Source of the DNA: a virus
Reading direction: 5' to 3' (one strand)
Virus record (IMG/VR): IMGVR_UViG_3300027905_000635
Coordinates: 1-25,835 of that record
Length of the DNA: 25,835 bases
Shown here: positions 1-5,687 of the stretch, piece by piece
Numbering within the stretch: position 1 is the stretch's first letter
Layout: every line of letters starts with the position of its first letter
Notes under the pieces: model-generated
Told to the model about the DNA's origin: nothing
Databases searched by the model: none
Seen by the model: only the letters and a program-made list of their open reading frames with translations
Program-made: the position numbers and the translations under genes

Positions 1-382
1 GCAGCGGCGCGGGATCAACTTCGAGACCGAGCAGGCGGGTCGGCCCGTCGGCGAGCCCGATCGTGTTGAGCGGACCGAACGTCACCTGGACGAGCCCGGC
101 GGTCCGACCGTTCGGGAACGTGATGATGTTCGGGAACGTCGCGGTCGACTTCGAGACGGCGACCGCCTGCGAGTCCTGGTCCGCGTAGGAGTACTTCGCG
201 GTCGACTGGAGGAACCACCCGGTGAGGTCCTGCGGCGCCGAGCTCGCCGGCGGCGGCATGAGCACCTGGAGCTGGAACGTGAGCGTGTCTCCCCGGGCGC
301 TCTTCCGGGCAGTCCGCCCGCGTCGTCGGCAGCCCTCCTCCCAGTCGGCGAGGTACTCCTCCGCGTCGTCGTCCCAGCCCAT
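1..382 (-). CDS. Probable phage structural protein (N-terminal 127 residues, runs off left edge)
   Basis: An open frame starts at the ATG at 382 on the minus strand and continues without a stop past the left edge. The product begins MGWDDDAEEY, has a short acidic then basic N-terminus, and from about residue 36 becomes beta-rich with the motifs DLTGWF, STAKYS and ITFPNG. A 'DLTG...strand...threshold-value' pattern like this is seen in small phage baseplate or fibre-attachment proteins (BppU-like N-terminal domains); that assignment is inference. There is no Shine-Dalgarno sequence. Instead TACCTT lies 7 bases before the ATG, overlapping the promoter of the divergent phosphatase gene. Codon third positions are strongly G/C, which supports this frame over the longer Arg/Pro-rich open frame covering 15-872 on the same strand. 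Confidence 0.72.
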   Translation of the reverse strand, partial: MGWDDDAEEYLADWEEGCRRRGRTARKSARGDTLTFQLQVLMPPPASSAPQDLTGWFLQSTAKYSYADQDSQAVAVSKSTATFPNIITFPNGRTAGLVQVTFGPLNTIGLADGPTRLLGLEVDPAPL

Positions 383-388
383 GCCGAG

Positions 389-395
389 TAAGGTA
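389..395. promoter_or_regulatory. Overlapping divergent leaderless promoters
   Basis: The near-palindrome GAGTAAGGTACTC contains TAAGGT (plus, 389-394), 7 bases before the GTG at 402, and TACCTT (minus, 390-395), 7 bases before the ATG at 382. Both fit TANNNT -10 boxes whose start site would fall on the start codon. One small site would serve two opposite genes. No clear -35 box is visible on either side. Confidence 0.55.
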
Positions 396-401
396 CTCGA
401 C

Positions 402-884
402 GTGGGCGACGAGGAGGAGAAGCCGCGGCTGGACGCGACCGAGGCGGCTCCCGGGCTCCTGATCGGCTCCGCGCCGCTCCCCTGGGCGGCCCCCCCGCCT
501 GAGCTCGACGTGCTCGTGCTCCTCGCGTCGGAGTACCAGCCCGACCCGGCCTGGTTCCCCGGCGTCGAGGTCTGGTCGGTCCCGCTCGTCGACCCGGGGG
601 AGGGGAGCGGGCTCGACTACGCCGCGATCGGCGCCGGGGTGAAGGTCGGCCGGAAGGTCGCGAAGGCGGTCGGCGCCGGGAAGAGGGTCTTGGTCACGTG
701 CCGGAGCGGGCTGAACCGGAGCGCGTTCGTCGCCGCGATCGCGCTGATGACGATGGGCAGGGGGAGGCTCGGGGCGGACAAGGCGATCGAGATCCTCCGG
801 CGCTCGCGCGGCGACGACGTGCTCTCGAACGACGTCTGGGAGGACGTCCTCGAGCGGTACTTCTCCGGGCACGGCTCGGGCTAG
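402..884 (+). CDS. Dual-specificity/tyrosine phosphatase-like protein
   Basis: This 160-residue protein carries the cysteine-phosphatase signature CX5R within VTCRSGLNRS, with nucleophile C100 and phosphate-binding R106. A possible general acid is D64 in VPLVDP. A preceding strand (LDVLVLLAS) and a following helix (AFVAAIALM) match the order of the DSP fold. The family hydrolyses phosphotyrosine, phosphoserine/threonine or RNA 5'-phosphates; the substrate here is unknown. I chose the GTG at 402 because TAAGGT sits 7 bases upstream and no ribosome site exists. ATGs upstream at 222, 258 and 381 would put the start inside the divergent gene. In a phage it may alter host signalling or be a moron gene. 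Confidence in the fold is good; the role is inference. Confidence 0.8.
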   Translation: MGDEEEKPRLDATEAAPGLLIGSAPLPWAAPPPELDVLVLLASEYQPDPAWFPGVEVWSVPLVDPGEGSGLDYAAIGAGVKVGRKVAKAVGAGKRVLVTCRSGLNRSAFVAAIALMTMGRGRLGADKAIEILRRSRGDDVLSNDVWEDVLERYFSGHGSG

Positions 885-887
885 GAT
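882..887 (+). promoter_or_regulatory. Candidate -10 box for leaderless gene at 895
   Basis: TAGGAT lies 7 bases before the ATG at 895. Its TAG is also the stop codon of the phosphatase gene, so part of the match could be accidental. Confidence 0.35.
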
Positions 888-894
888 GCTCGGG

Positions 895-1083
895 ATGGAC
901 GGCGTGGAGCGGAGCGAGCTGGATGCGTGCCGGGCGATGGGCGAGGGGTCCGAGCCCGAGGTCGGAGCCCGGGCGTTCGACAGCCAGGCCGTCGCCGCGT
1001 TCGTGGACGACGATGCTCCTACTCTCCGCCGTCTTCCTGTCGACGTGCGCGACGGTCGCGCGGACGGGCTCGATCGTGCGTGA
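895..1083 (+). CDS. Small acidic hypothetical protein
   Basis: This 62-residue acidic protein begins MDGVERSELD. I recognise no domain. I prefer the ATG at 895 over the in-frame ATG at 886 because the latter overlaps the TAGGAT box. The codon pattern is phage-like (G/C third positions) up to about 1010, then turns poor over the last 23 codons, where the next gene (from 1013) takes over in another frame. The C-terminal segment may therefore be free to vary. An embedded lipoprotein start inside a preceding gene resembles the layout of Rz/Rz1 spanin pairs, but no membrane segment is present here, so it is not a convincing inner-membrane spanin. Confidence 0.5.
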   Translation: MDGVERSELDACRAMGEGSEPEVGARAFDSQAVAAFVDDDAPTLRRLPVDVRDGRADGLDRA

Positions 1084-1219
1084 CCCCTGCCTCCACGTCG
1101 GCGCCCGCCCGGCCGACCTGACGATGGTCGACGACTACTCGGACGGGACCGGGCTCAGCCTGCGGGTCAGCACGGACTGGCCACTCCCCTGCGCGGCGAC
1201 GGACGGAGGCAGACCGTGA
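1013..1219 (+). CDS. Small lipoprotein (possible outer-membrane spanin)
   Basis: This 68-residue protein begins MLLLSAVFLSTC, a hydrophobic stretch ending in a lipobox-like LSTC, so Cys12 is the likely lipidated residue. The hydrophobic stretch is very short and has no basic n-region. Two further Cys follow (in DPCLHV and PLPCAA). Its start lies inside the 3' part of the previous gene, and its stop TGA overlaps the GTG of the GH25 lysozyme (GTGA), so translation is probably coupled. A small lipoprotein next to an endolysin is the usual setting of an o-spanin in phages of Gram-negative hosts, but the sequence does not prove that role. Confidence 0.6.
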   Translation: MLLLSAVFLSTCATVARTGSIVRDPCLHVGARPADLTMVDDYSDGTGLSLRVSTDWPLPCAATDGGRP

Positions 1220-1938
1220 CCATCCTCGTCGTCGACGTGAGCTCCGCGAACGCGATGGGCGCCGCCCCCGGGCGCTCGTCGCTTCAGGACGATCTCGACT
1301 GGGGCTGGCTCTGCGCGCAGGGGGTGCGCGGCGCCTACGTCGAGGGGTACATCGGCAACGACGGGCCGAACCTCGACTACGCCCAGCAGCGGGACGACGC
1401 GCGCGCCGCAGGCATCGCGGTCGGGACCTACGACTTCTGCTTCCCCGGCCTGCCGGACGAGGCGGGGCACCCGGCGCGGGACCCGGTCTCGCAGGCGCGG
1501 CTCCACGCCGAGCACGACGGGATCTGGATGCCGGGCGACCTGCCGACGATGGCCGACCTCGAGTGGCCGGCCCCCGAGGACCTCGCGCGGTGGTCGACGA
1601 GCTGGCCCCTGATCGACACCTGGAACGGGATCTACCTCGGCGAGCGCGACCGGCTCGCGGGCCGGCGCGTCGGCATCTACAGCTACCCGTGGTGGTGGGA
1701 GTCGCTCGCGAAGGGGATGTCGGGGACGTTCGACCCCGTCTACGCGGGCCGCCCGCTCTGGTGCGCGGCCGTCGGGGCGCCGTGGGTCAAGCCGCCCTTC
1801 TCGGACTGGACGCTCTGGCAGCGGACCGGGCGGGAGCTGATGGTCCCGACGCGCTCGGGGCGGCCGCCGGTCAAGACGGACTGCAGCGCGTTCAACGGGG
1901 ACGAGGATGCCTGGGCGGCGTTCCTGGCCGGGCCGTGA
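1216..1938 (+). CDS. GH25-type lysozyme (endolysin)
   Basis: This 240-residue protein is likely a muramidase of glycosyl hydrolase family 25, cutting N-acetylmuramic acid to N-acetylglucosamine bonds at lysis. Visible family features are the N-terminal strand ending in VVDVSS (D7), the YVEGYIG segment, GTYDF around residue 70, the catalytic-type DxE pair in MADLEWP (D114, E116), GIYSYPWWW, and the late WTLWQRTG strand. Length matches a single catalytic domain with no added wall-binding repeat and no signal peptide, so export would need a holin. The start is GTG, coupled to the upstream lipoprotein by GTGA overlap. Confidence 0.82.
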   Translation: MTILVVDVSSANAMGAAPGRSSLQDDLDWGWLCAQGVRGAYVEGYIGNDGPNLDYAQQRDDARAAGIAVGTYDFCFPGLPDEAGHPARDPVSQARLHAEHDGIWMPGDLPTMADLEWPAPEDLARWSTSWPLIDTWNGIYLGERDRLAGRRVGIYSYPWWWESLAKGMSGTFDPVYAGRPLWCAAVGAPWVKPPFSDWTLWQRTGRELMVPTRSGRPPVKTDCSAFNGDEDAWAAFLAGP

Positions 1939-1942
1939 AGCG

Positions 1943-2200
1943 ATGCCGGACAAGCGGGAGGAGATGCACGAGCTGCTCGGCAAGCTCCGCTCGATGCCGG
2001 AGGTCCCCGAGCCGCTCTTCAGGCTGGTCGAGCTGATCGTCTCGCGCTTCGACGACCCGTTCGCGATCGAGGAGGCCCCGACTCGACCGGAGAGGCGGGC
2101 GAGCTCGGGAGCGATCGCCAAGGTCAGCTTCCAGAAGGTCGGTCACATCCTCGACGAGGCGGGGAAGGGCGACCCGTCGAAGGGCGAGCCCGGGAGCTGA
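1943..2200 (+). CDS. Small hypothetical protein, possibly helical
   Basis: This 85-residue protein begins MPDKREEMHELLGKL. It is predicted mostly helical and amphipathic, with an acidic centre and a C-terminus rich in Gly, Ser and Lys. I recognise no family. It starts 5 bases after the lysozyme stop and belongs to the same transcription unit. There is no obvious Shine-Dalgarno sequence, so translation is probably by reinitiation. The stop is followed directly by palindrome copy 1, which marks the end of this unit. Confidence 0.65.
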   Translation: MPDKREEMHELLGKLRSMPEVPEPLFRLVELIVSRFDDPFAIEEAPTRPERRASSGAIAKVSFQKVGHILDEAGKGDPSKGEPGS

Positions 2201-2226
2201 GGGTCGGAAACCCGGGTTTCCGACCC
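2201..2226. repeat. Palindrome copy 1 (26-bp perfect form)
   Basis: This is the longest of seven copies: the 18-bp core CGGAAACCCGGGTTTCCG extended by GGGT/ACCC arms. It begins at the base after the stop codon of the preceding gene and ends 11-13 bases before the -10 box of the candidate small RNA. Confidence 0.9.
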
Positions 2227-2237
2227 GGCGACCGCGG

Positions 2238-2245
2238 CATATAAG
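2238..2245 (+). promoter_or_regulatory. Candidate -10 region of the small RNA
   Basis: CATATAAG followed by GGGGG is A/T-rich in a GC-rich region and resembles the CATGATGGGG signals found elsewhere in the window. A start about 7 bases on falls at 2249-2251, the first base of the closing stem of the RNA. Confidence 0.5.
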
Positions 2246-2248
2246 GGG

Positions 2249-2323
2249 GTGCGGCGCGCGCCGCGACCGGCCGAGGGGGTGCCCCCCCGCTCCCTCGCCA
2301 CCTCGGCGCGCGCCGCGCTTTTT
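2249..2323 (+). ncRNA. Candidate compact structured RNA (about 75 nt) ending in a terminator
   Basis: Bases 2249-2263 pair with 2304-2318 in an uninterrupted 15-bp helix (one G-U pair), followed at once by TTTTT (2319-2323). Inside it, CGAGGG (2272-2277) pairs with CCCTCG (2292-2297). A -10-like box sits just upstream, so promoter, fold and terminator delimit one short transcript. No open frame of note lies in it. The alternative is a large-loop Rho-independent terminator or attenuator ahead of the transglycosylase gene at 2350. Both readings accept the terminator; only the independent transcript is inference. Confidence 0.5.
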
Positions 2324-2349
2324 CACCTGACGGGGAAAGGAGTCTCGAC

Positions 2350-2823
2350 ATGACCTTCATCCGCTGGATCGCCTGGGCCATGCTCTCGATGTTCCCGTGC
2401 TCGAGTCCGTCCCGCATCGCGGGCGAGTACCGGGTCGTGGCGACGGCGATCTCTCGGGCGACGCCGAGCCCCTCGGACGCGGCGGACCTCGCCAGCGTCG
2501 CGAGCTACGAGAGCGGCTACGACGTGCGCGCGGTCGGTCGGAAGGGCGAGGTGGGCGCGTGGCAGCTCATGCCGCCGGTAGCCTGCGAGTCGGTGCGCAG
2601 GGACGGAGCGAACGCCCAGCGGGCGGTGGACTGCCAGGCTCGGGAGGCGCTCCGGCGCTGGAAGGAGCAGGCGCCGTGCGGGTACACCGGGGAGATGGGC
2701 CGCACCTGGGCGAGCGCCGAGGCGACGGACTGCCCGATGGCTCGCCGCCGAATGAACCGCGCGACGGCCTGGGTCGCCCAGCACCCGTTCGAGCCCGTCG
2801 CGACCTCGTCGCCTGACAGCTGA
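2350..2823 (+). CDS. Lytic transglycosylase-like lipoprotein
   Basis: This 157-residue protein has an N-terminal hydrophobic stretch (IRWIAWAMLSMFPC), so it may be exported and lipidated on Cys17, although the lipobox is atypical. Residues 47-75 match the SLT/goose-lysozyme-like core: ASYESGYD with catalytic-type E54, then VGAWQLMP, equivalent to the G-x-x-Q-x-x-P motif. Later Cys residues (in VACES, VDCQA, APCGY, TDCPM) could form disulfides in an exported protein. It would cleave peptidoglycan during entry or lysis. A clear Shine-Dalgarno sequence (GGGGAAAGGAG) precedes the ATG, unlike many neighbours. It stands alone between the U-tract terminator at 2323 and the next promoter at 2836. Confidence 0.68.
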   Translation: MTFIRWIAWAMLSMFPCSSPSRIAGEYRVVATAISRATPSPSDAADLASVASYESGYDVRAVGRKGEVGAWQLMPPVACESVRRDGANAQRAVDCQAREALRRWKEQAPCGYTGEMGRTWASAEATDCPMARRRMNRATAWVAQHPFEPVATSSPDS

Positions 2824-2835
2824 CCTTCCCCCTGC

Positions 2836-2916
2836 TAGCGTTCCGATCGTCTCCTCTTGGTCGGGGAGCGGCGTGTGGATTCAGGCAGGCTGAGCGCCCG
2901 GGCGACCCCCGGGCGT
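2836..2916 (+). promoter_or_regulatory. Promoter and 5' leader hairpin for the papain-like protease gene
   Basis: TAGCGT at 2836-2841 is a candidate -10 box. The roughly 90-base leader contains a hairpin in which 2895-2902 (CGCCCGGG) pairs with 2908-2915 (CCCGGGCG), 8 bp with a 5-base loop. It sits 9 bases upstream of the Shine-Dalgarno GGAGG and may tune translation or stabilise the message. Confidence 0.4.
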
Positions 2917-2935
2917 TCGTCTCTGGAGGTCGGAG

Positions 2936-3850
2936 ATGGGCGAGTCGGTGATCCTCCTCGGGCGCGGCCTCAAGCAGAAGGACTCGGCGACGGCGCTCTT
3001 CTCGCTGACGCGCAGGTCGGTCGGCGAGCACGAGGGGATCGCGGCGCGGCTCAAGACCCTGAAGGGGAGCGCCGACTGGACCCCCTGCGTCCGCTCGGTC
3101 CTGAACCAGGGCGTCAGCGAGACGTGCTGGGCGCACTCGGCGGCGCAGGCGAAGTTCATCGTCGACGTCGCGAAGCTCGTCGCGGCGGGCACGCCCCTCG
3201 CGGACGCGATCGCGAAGGTCGTCCTCGCCTCCCCGCTCTACTTCGCGCTCGTCCTCTACGCGCTCTACCGCGCGGCGCAGACGCCCCCGGGCGTGCCGCT
3301 GCCGGGGCCGGGGCTCGCGGACCAGGGGGCGCAGCTCGACGACGCGGCGGCCGCGTTCGGCAGGTTCGGCTCCCAGCCGTTCGGAGAGCAGCAGCAGGGC
3401 ATCAACACCGACGTCCCGGCGACTCAGGACGAGAACGGCGATCCGGTCCTCCTCCCGGAGCTCTCCGTCCCGGCGGCCGAGTCGGGCTTCGCCCAACCGT
3501 TCGGGGGGAGCTACGACGTCCAGACGGGGAGCGGCGCCGGCGACCGCGTCGCGGCCGCGCTCGAGGCGGTCGGCCCGGTCTGGTTCGGCACGAGCGTCGG
3601 GCAGGCGTTCCAGGCGCTCGTCGCCGGGCAGGTCGCGCAGCCGTGCCCCGCGAGCGACCCGACGGCGGGCGGGCACGCGATGCTCTACGCCGGCTATGAG
3701 GCGGTCCCCGTGAACGGGACGCTGACCCGGCGCTACCGGGTGCTCAACAGCTGGGGATCCGACTTCTGCGAGGGTGGGTACTGTTGGGCTTCTGAAGCAT
3801 TCGTCGAGGCCAACTGGCAGATCGTGCCCTTCGAGGACCAGACGCTATGA
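2936..3850 (+). CDS. Papain-like (C1A) cysteine peptidase
   Basis: This 304-residue protein keeps every active-site element of the papain family: oxyanion Q58 in VLNQGVSETCWAHS, nucleophile C64, base H247 in GGHAMLYAGY, and N271 in RVLNSWGSDF, followed by GGYCWAS. A helix with SPLYFALVLYALYR and the later 'DQGAQLDDA' segment match the usual order in bacterial members. The segment of about 90 residues before the His strand is Pro/Gly/Gln-rich and probably a surface loop. No signal peptide or long prodomain is visible; the 50 residues before the Q58 region are short for a propeptide. It could process a virion protein or act on host surface proteins. Translation starts behind GGAGGTCGGAG. It is translationally coupled (ATGA) to the lipoprotein at 3847. 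Confidence 0.85.
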   Translation: MGESVILLGRGLKQKDSATALFSLTRRSVGEHEGIAARLKTLKGSADWTPCVRSVLNQGVSETCWAHSAAQAKFIVDVAKLVAAGTPLADAIAKVVLASPLYFALVLYALYRAAQTPPGVPLPGPGLADQGAQLDDAAAAFGRFGSQPFGEQQQGINTDVPATQDENGDPVLLPELSVPAAESGFAQPFGGSYDVQTGSGAGDRVAAALEAVGPVWFGTSVGQAFQALVAGQVAQPCPASDPTAGGHAMLYAGYEAVPVNGTLTRRYRVLNSWGSDFCEGGYCWASEAFVEANWQIVPFEDQTL

Positions 3851-4056
3851 ATCTCCGAACCATCATCGCGCTCGTCGTCGTGCTCGCGTACCTGACGGCG
3901 TGCCCGACGCCGTCCCCGCTCCCCGTCCCGGACGTCGTGATCACGACGAGCGACTCCAGCTCCCCGAAGGACCCCTGCGCGGCCGCGGACGCGATCAGCC
4001 AGGCCCGGCTGATCCGCGGCGACGGCGGGATGCCGCTCGTCGTGCCCTGCCCGTAG
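3847..4056 (+). CDS. Small proline-rich lipoprotein (Rz1-like)
   Basis: This 69-residue protein begins MNLRTIIALVVVLAYLTAC, a textbook signal peptide with lipobox LTAC (Cys19). The mature part starts with a Pro-rich stretch (CPTPSPLPVPD), the composition typical of Rz1-type outer-membrane spanins. The start overlaps the stop of the protease gene (ATGA), and a membrane-protein gene follows 2 bases after its stop. That supports a lysis or envelope role in a Gram-negative host, but no matching inner-membrane spanin with a long coiled coil is adjacent, so the function stays a proposal. Confidence 0.7.
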   Translation: MNLRTIIALVVVLAYLTACPTPSPLPVPDVVITTSDSSSPKDPCAAADAISQARLIRGDGGMPLVVPCP

Positions 4057-4058
4057 CG

Positions 4059-4367
4059 ATGGCGTCCTTCGCCTGGATGTCGAGCCCGCAGTACCTAGCC
4101 CAGGTCGGCCACGGGTTCGGCGCGTGCTCCGTCGTCCTGACCGCCGCGCTCTTCTCGCTCGCGCTCGGCGCCGGCTGGGCCCCGATCCTCGTCGTGCTCG
4201 GGGCCGGGATCGCGCTCGCGGCGCTCAAGGAGTTCGTCTTCGACGTCGCGAGCTGGGGCGAGGGCGACTCCTGGGCGGACAGCGCGATGGACTTCGGCTT
4301 CTACGTGCTCGGCGCCGCCGTCGGGACGGGGCTCGCCGCGCTCGCGCTGCACCTCGCGCCTCGGTAG
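4059..4367 (+). CDS. Small integral membrane protein
   Basis: This 102-residue protein has two to three hydrophobic segments: about residues 20-33 (CSVVLTAALFSLAL), 37-50 (APILVVLGAGIALA) and 78-97 (FYVLGAAVGTGLAALALHL). Between the second and third lie KEFVFD and an acidic loop (WGEGDSWADS). The pattern 'GHGF... KEF.FD ... DF.FY.LG' is, as far as I recall, seen in uncharacterised phage membrane proteins. It could be a holin or part of the lysis group with the preceding lipoprotein. The ATG at 4059 follows the preceding stop after two bases with no ribosome site, so translation is presumably coupled. Confidence 0.65.
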   Translation: MASFAWMSSPQYLAQVGHGFGACSVVLTAALFSLALGAGWAPILVVLGAGIALAALKEFVFDVASWGEGDSWADSAMDFGFYVLGAAVGTGLAALALHLAPR

Positions 4368-4369
4368 GG

Positions 4370-4453
4370 CATGATGGGGGCGGCCCCGCCGGGGGTGCCT
4401 CTCAGCCCTTCAGCGGGGGAGCTCCCGGCGGGGTACACCGTTCGTGGTAGCTT
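4370..4453 (+). promoter_or_regulatory. Two candidate promoters and leader upstream of 4478
   Basis: CATGATGGGGG (CATGAT at 4370-4375) matches the repeated CATGAT signal, and TAGCTT (4448-4453, in GTGGTAGCTTCG) matches the element before 21833. The second gives a leader of about 18 bases carrying GGAGG. Between them lies a GC-rich stem-forming stretch. The 110-base gap holds only a 36-codon frame (4371-4481) that I do not call a gene. Confidence 0.42.
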
Positions 4454-4477
4454 CGCGTCCGGAGGCAACGGAGCGTC

Positions 4478-5059
4478 ATGAACATCGTCGTCTGGGACCC
4501 CGCGGGGGAGTGGTGGGAGGGGGCGCTGGTGCCGGAGCCGGAGCAGGCGCGCGAGCTCGCTCGACGGGGGGCCTGCCTGCTGCCGGTCGTCCCGCAGCTG
4601 CTGAGCGCCGCGAGCGACGCGGGTTTCTTCAAGCGGGCGTGGGGGAAGGGCGTCGCGCTCGCGACGGGCGGCCCGATGCCGCTCTGCCCGCTCGGGCTCT
4701 ACGCGGTGCACGACATGCACTACCTCCATTGGGCCGCGCGCCTCGTCCCGACCGCCGACGTCGAGCGGCGGGAGGACGGCTCGCACAAGCTCGTCGGGAT
4801 GCTCGCGCTCGTCCCGGACGGGACGCAGCGGGGCGGCTTCCAGGCGCAGCTCGAGGGGGCGGACCGGAGCCGGGTCGACCTCTCCCTGCTCGGCCCCCCG
4901 GACGAGGCGGGCGGCTGGACGGTCGGGGGCTACGCGCGCGTCCGGCAGATGAACGACGCGAAGGTCTGCGTCTGCCTGCACGGCGCGGCGATGGGGGCGA
5001 GGGCGCAGCTGAGAGTGGCGTGGGCGGCGGTCACCCAGACCGCGAGCCCGGAGGGCTGA
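4478..5059 (+). CDS. Hypothetical phage protein (193 aa)
   Basis: I do not recognise this 193-residue protein. It begins MNIVVWDPAGEWWEGALV, has a hydrophobic middle (LCPLGLYAVHDMHYLHWAARLVP) and a Gly-rich C-terminal half with short strands (WTVGGYARVRQ). There is no signal peptide. Shine-Dalgarno GGAGG lies 14 bases ahead, a somewhat long spacing; the TAGCTT element precedes it. It is followed after 4 bases by another unknown gene, with fibre-like proteins downstream, so a virion accessory role is plausible but unproven. Confidence 0.6.
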   Translation: MNIVVWDPAGEWWEGALVPEPEQARELARRGACLLPVVPQLLSAASDAGFFKRAWGKGVALATGGPMPLCPLGLYAVHDMHYLHWAARLVPTADVERREDGSHKLVGMLALVPDGTQRGGFQAQLEGADRSRVDLSLLGPPDEAGGWTVGGYARVRQMNDAKVCVCLHGAAMGARAQLRVAWAAVTQTASPEG

Positions 5060-5063
5060 ACCG

Positions 5064-5621
5064 ATGCAGTTCGCGATCCAGTGGCTCAGGACCACGTCGG
5101 AGTCGGGGCCGATCCCGGAGCTCGGCGACGATGTCGACCCGACGACGGCGTACGGGACGCCGGGGACCCCGCCGGGGGCCTACAAGGCGAACACGCCGAA
5201 CCAGGACAACGTCCTGTTCATGCGTCCTTACTCGAAGACCGGGATCCCCTACCGGCGCGTCGCGATCGCGGCGACGGGGCCGAGCAGCCCGGACGCGGCG
5301 CGGACGGCGACCCTCTACGCCTGGGACGCGCTCACCGGGCACTGGTACATCGTCGGGACGAAGAGCGGGATCTCGCTGACGTACAACACGATCACGATGG
5401 TCACGATCCCGACCATCGGGGACGTTCCTCCGTCGTCGACGACGACGGGGACGCAGTCGATGCCGTCGGCGCTCCAGCCGCAGGGGCGGAGCGCGGGGGG
5501 CTCGCTCCAGGCGGACCCGGGCGGGCTCGCGCTGATGCTCAACGTCGACGCGAACGGGAGCCCGACGACGGGGACCTACCAGTTCGCGATGTCGCCGAGC
5601 TTCTCCGCCGACGTGACGTAG
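5064..5621 (+). CDS. Hypothetical protein, probable virion component
   Basis: This 185-residue protein begins MQFAIQWLRT. It is rich in Thr, Ser, Pro and Gly with alternating strand-like segments (YRRVAIAATG, ATLYAWDA, HWYIVGTKSG) and a low-complexity Ser/Thr run after about residue 117, typical of phage surface or fibre proteins. I recognise no family. It starts 4 bases after the preceding stop with no ribosome site and ends at palindrome copy 2, whose first base is the last base of the stop codon. Confidence 0.6.
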   Translation: MQFAIQWLRTTSESGPIPELGDDVDPTTAYGTPGTPPGAYKANTPNQDNVLFMRPYSKTGIPYRRVAIAATGPSSPDAARTATLYAWDALTGHWYIVGTKSGISLTYNTITMVTIPTIGDVPPSSTTTGTQSMPSALQPQGRSAGGSLQADPGGLALMLNVDANGSPTTGTYQFAMSPSFSADVT

Positions 5622-5642
5622 TCGGAAACCCGGGTTTCCGAC
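5621..5642. repeat. Palindrome copy 2 (22 bp)
   Basis: GTCGG...CCGAC around the 18-bp core. Its first base is the last base of the TAG stop. It is followed by a second palindrome, CCCGGGCCCGGG (5643-5654), and by a -10 box 33 bases downstream. Confidence 0.9.
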
Positions 5643-5675
5643 CCGGGCCCGGGTGCGGCGCCGGGGGGGTGCTGA

Positions 5676-5681
5676 TAGGTT
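5676..5681 (+). promoter_or_regulatory. Candidate -10 box, leaderless gene at 5688
   Basis: TAGGTT lies 6 bases before the GTG at 5688, and no Shine-Dalgarno sequence is present. This is one of the clean cases where the hexamer does not overlap a stop codon. Confidence 0.5.
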
Positions 5682-5687
5682 CGGCAC

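Noticed and set aside
222-401. Upstream extension of the phosphatase gene to the ATG at 222, 258 or 381
   Set aside because: The added residues are Ser/Arg-rich, overlap the divergent gene, and the GTG at 402 has a -10 box at the standard leaderless distance.
15-872. Long open frame on the minus strand rich in Arg, Pro, Asp and Val
   Set aside because: It is antisense to the phosphatase gene and out of frame with the better minus-strand gene starting at 382. Composition is typical of GC-rich overrun.
4371-4481. 36-codon frame starting in CATGATGGGG and ending ATGA on the 4478 gene
   Set aside because: Its start codons are part of the promoter motif seen elsewhere without translation. The peptide is Pro/Gly/Ser-rich and featureless.
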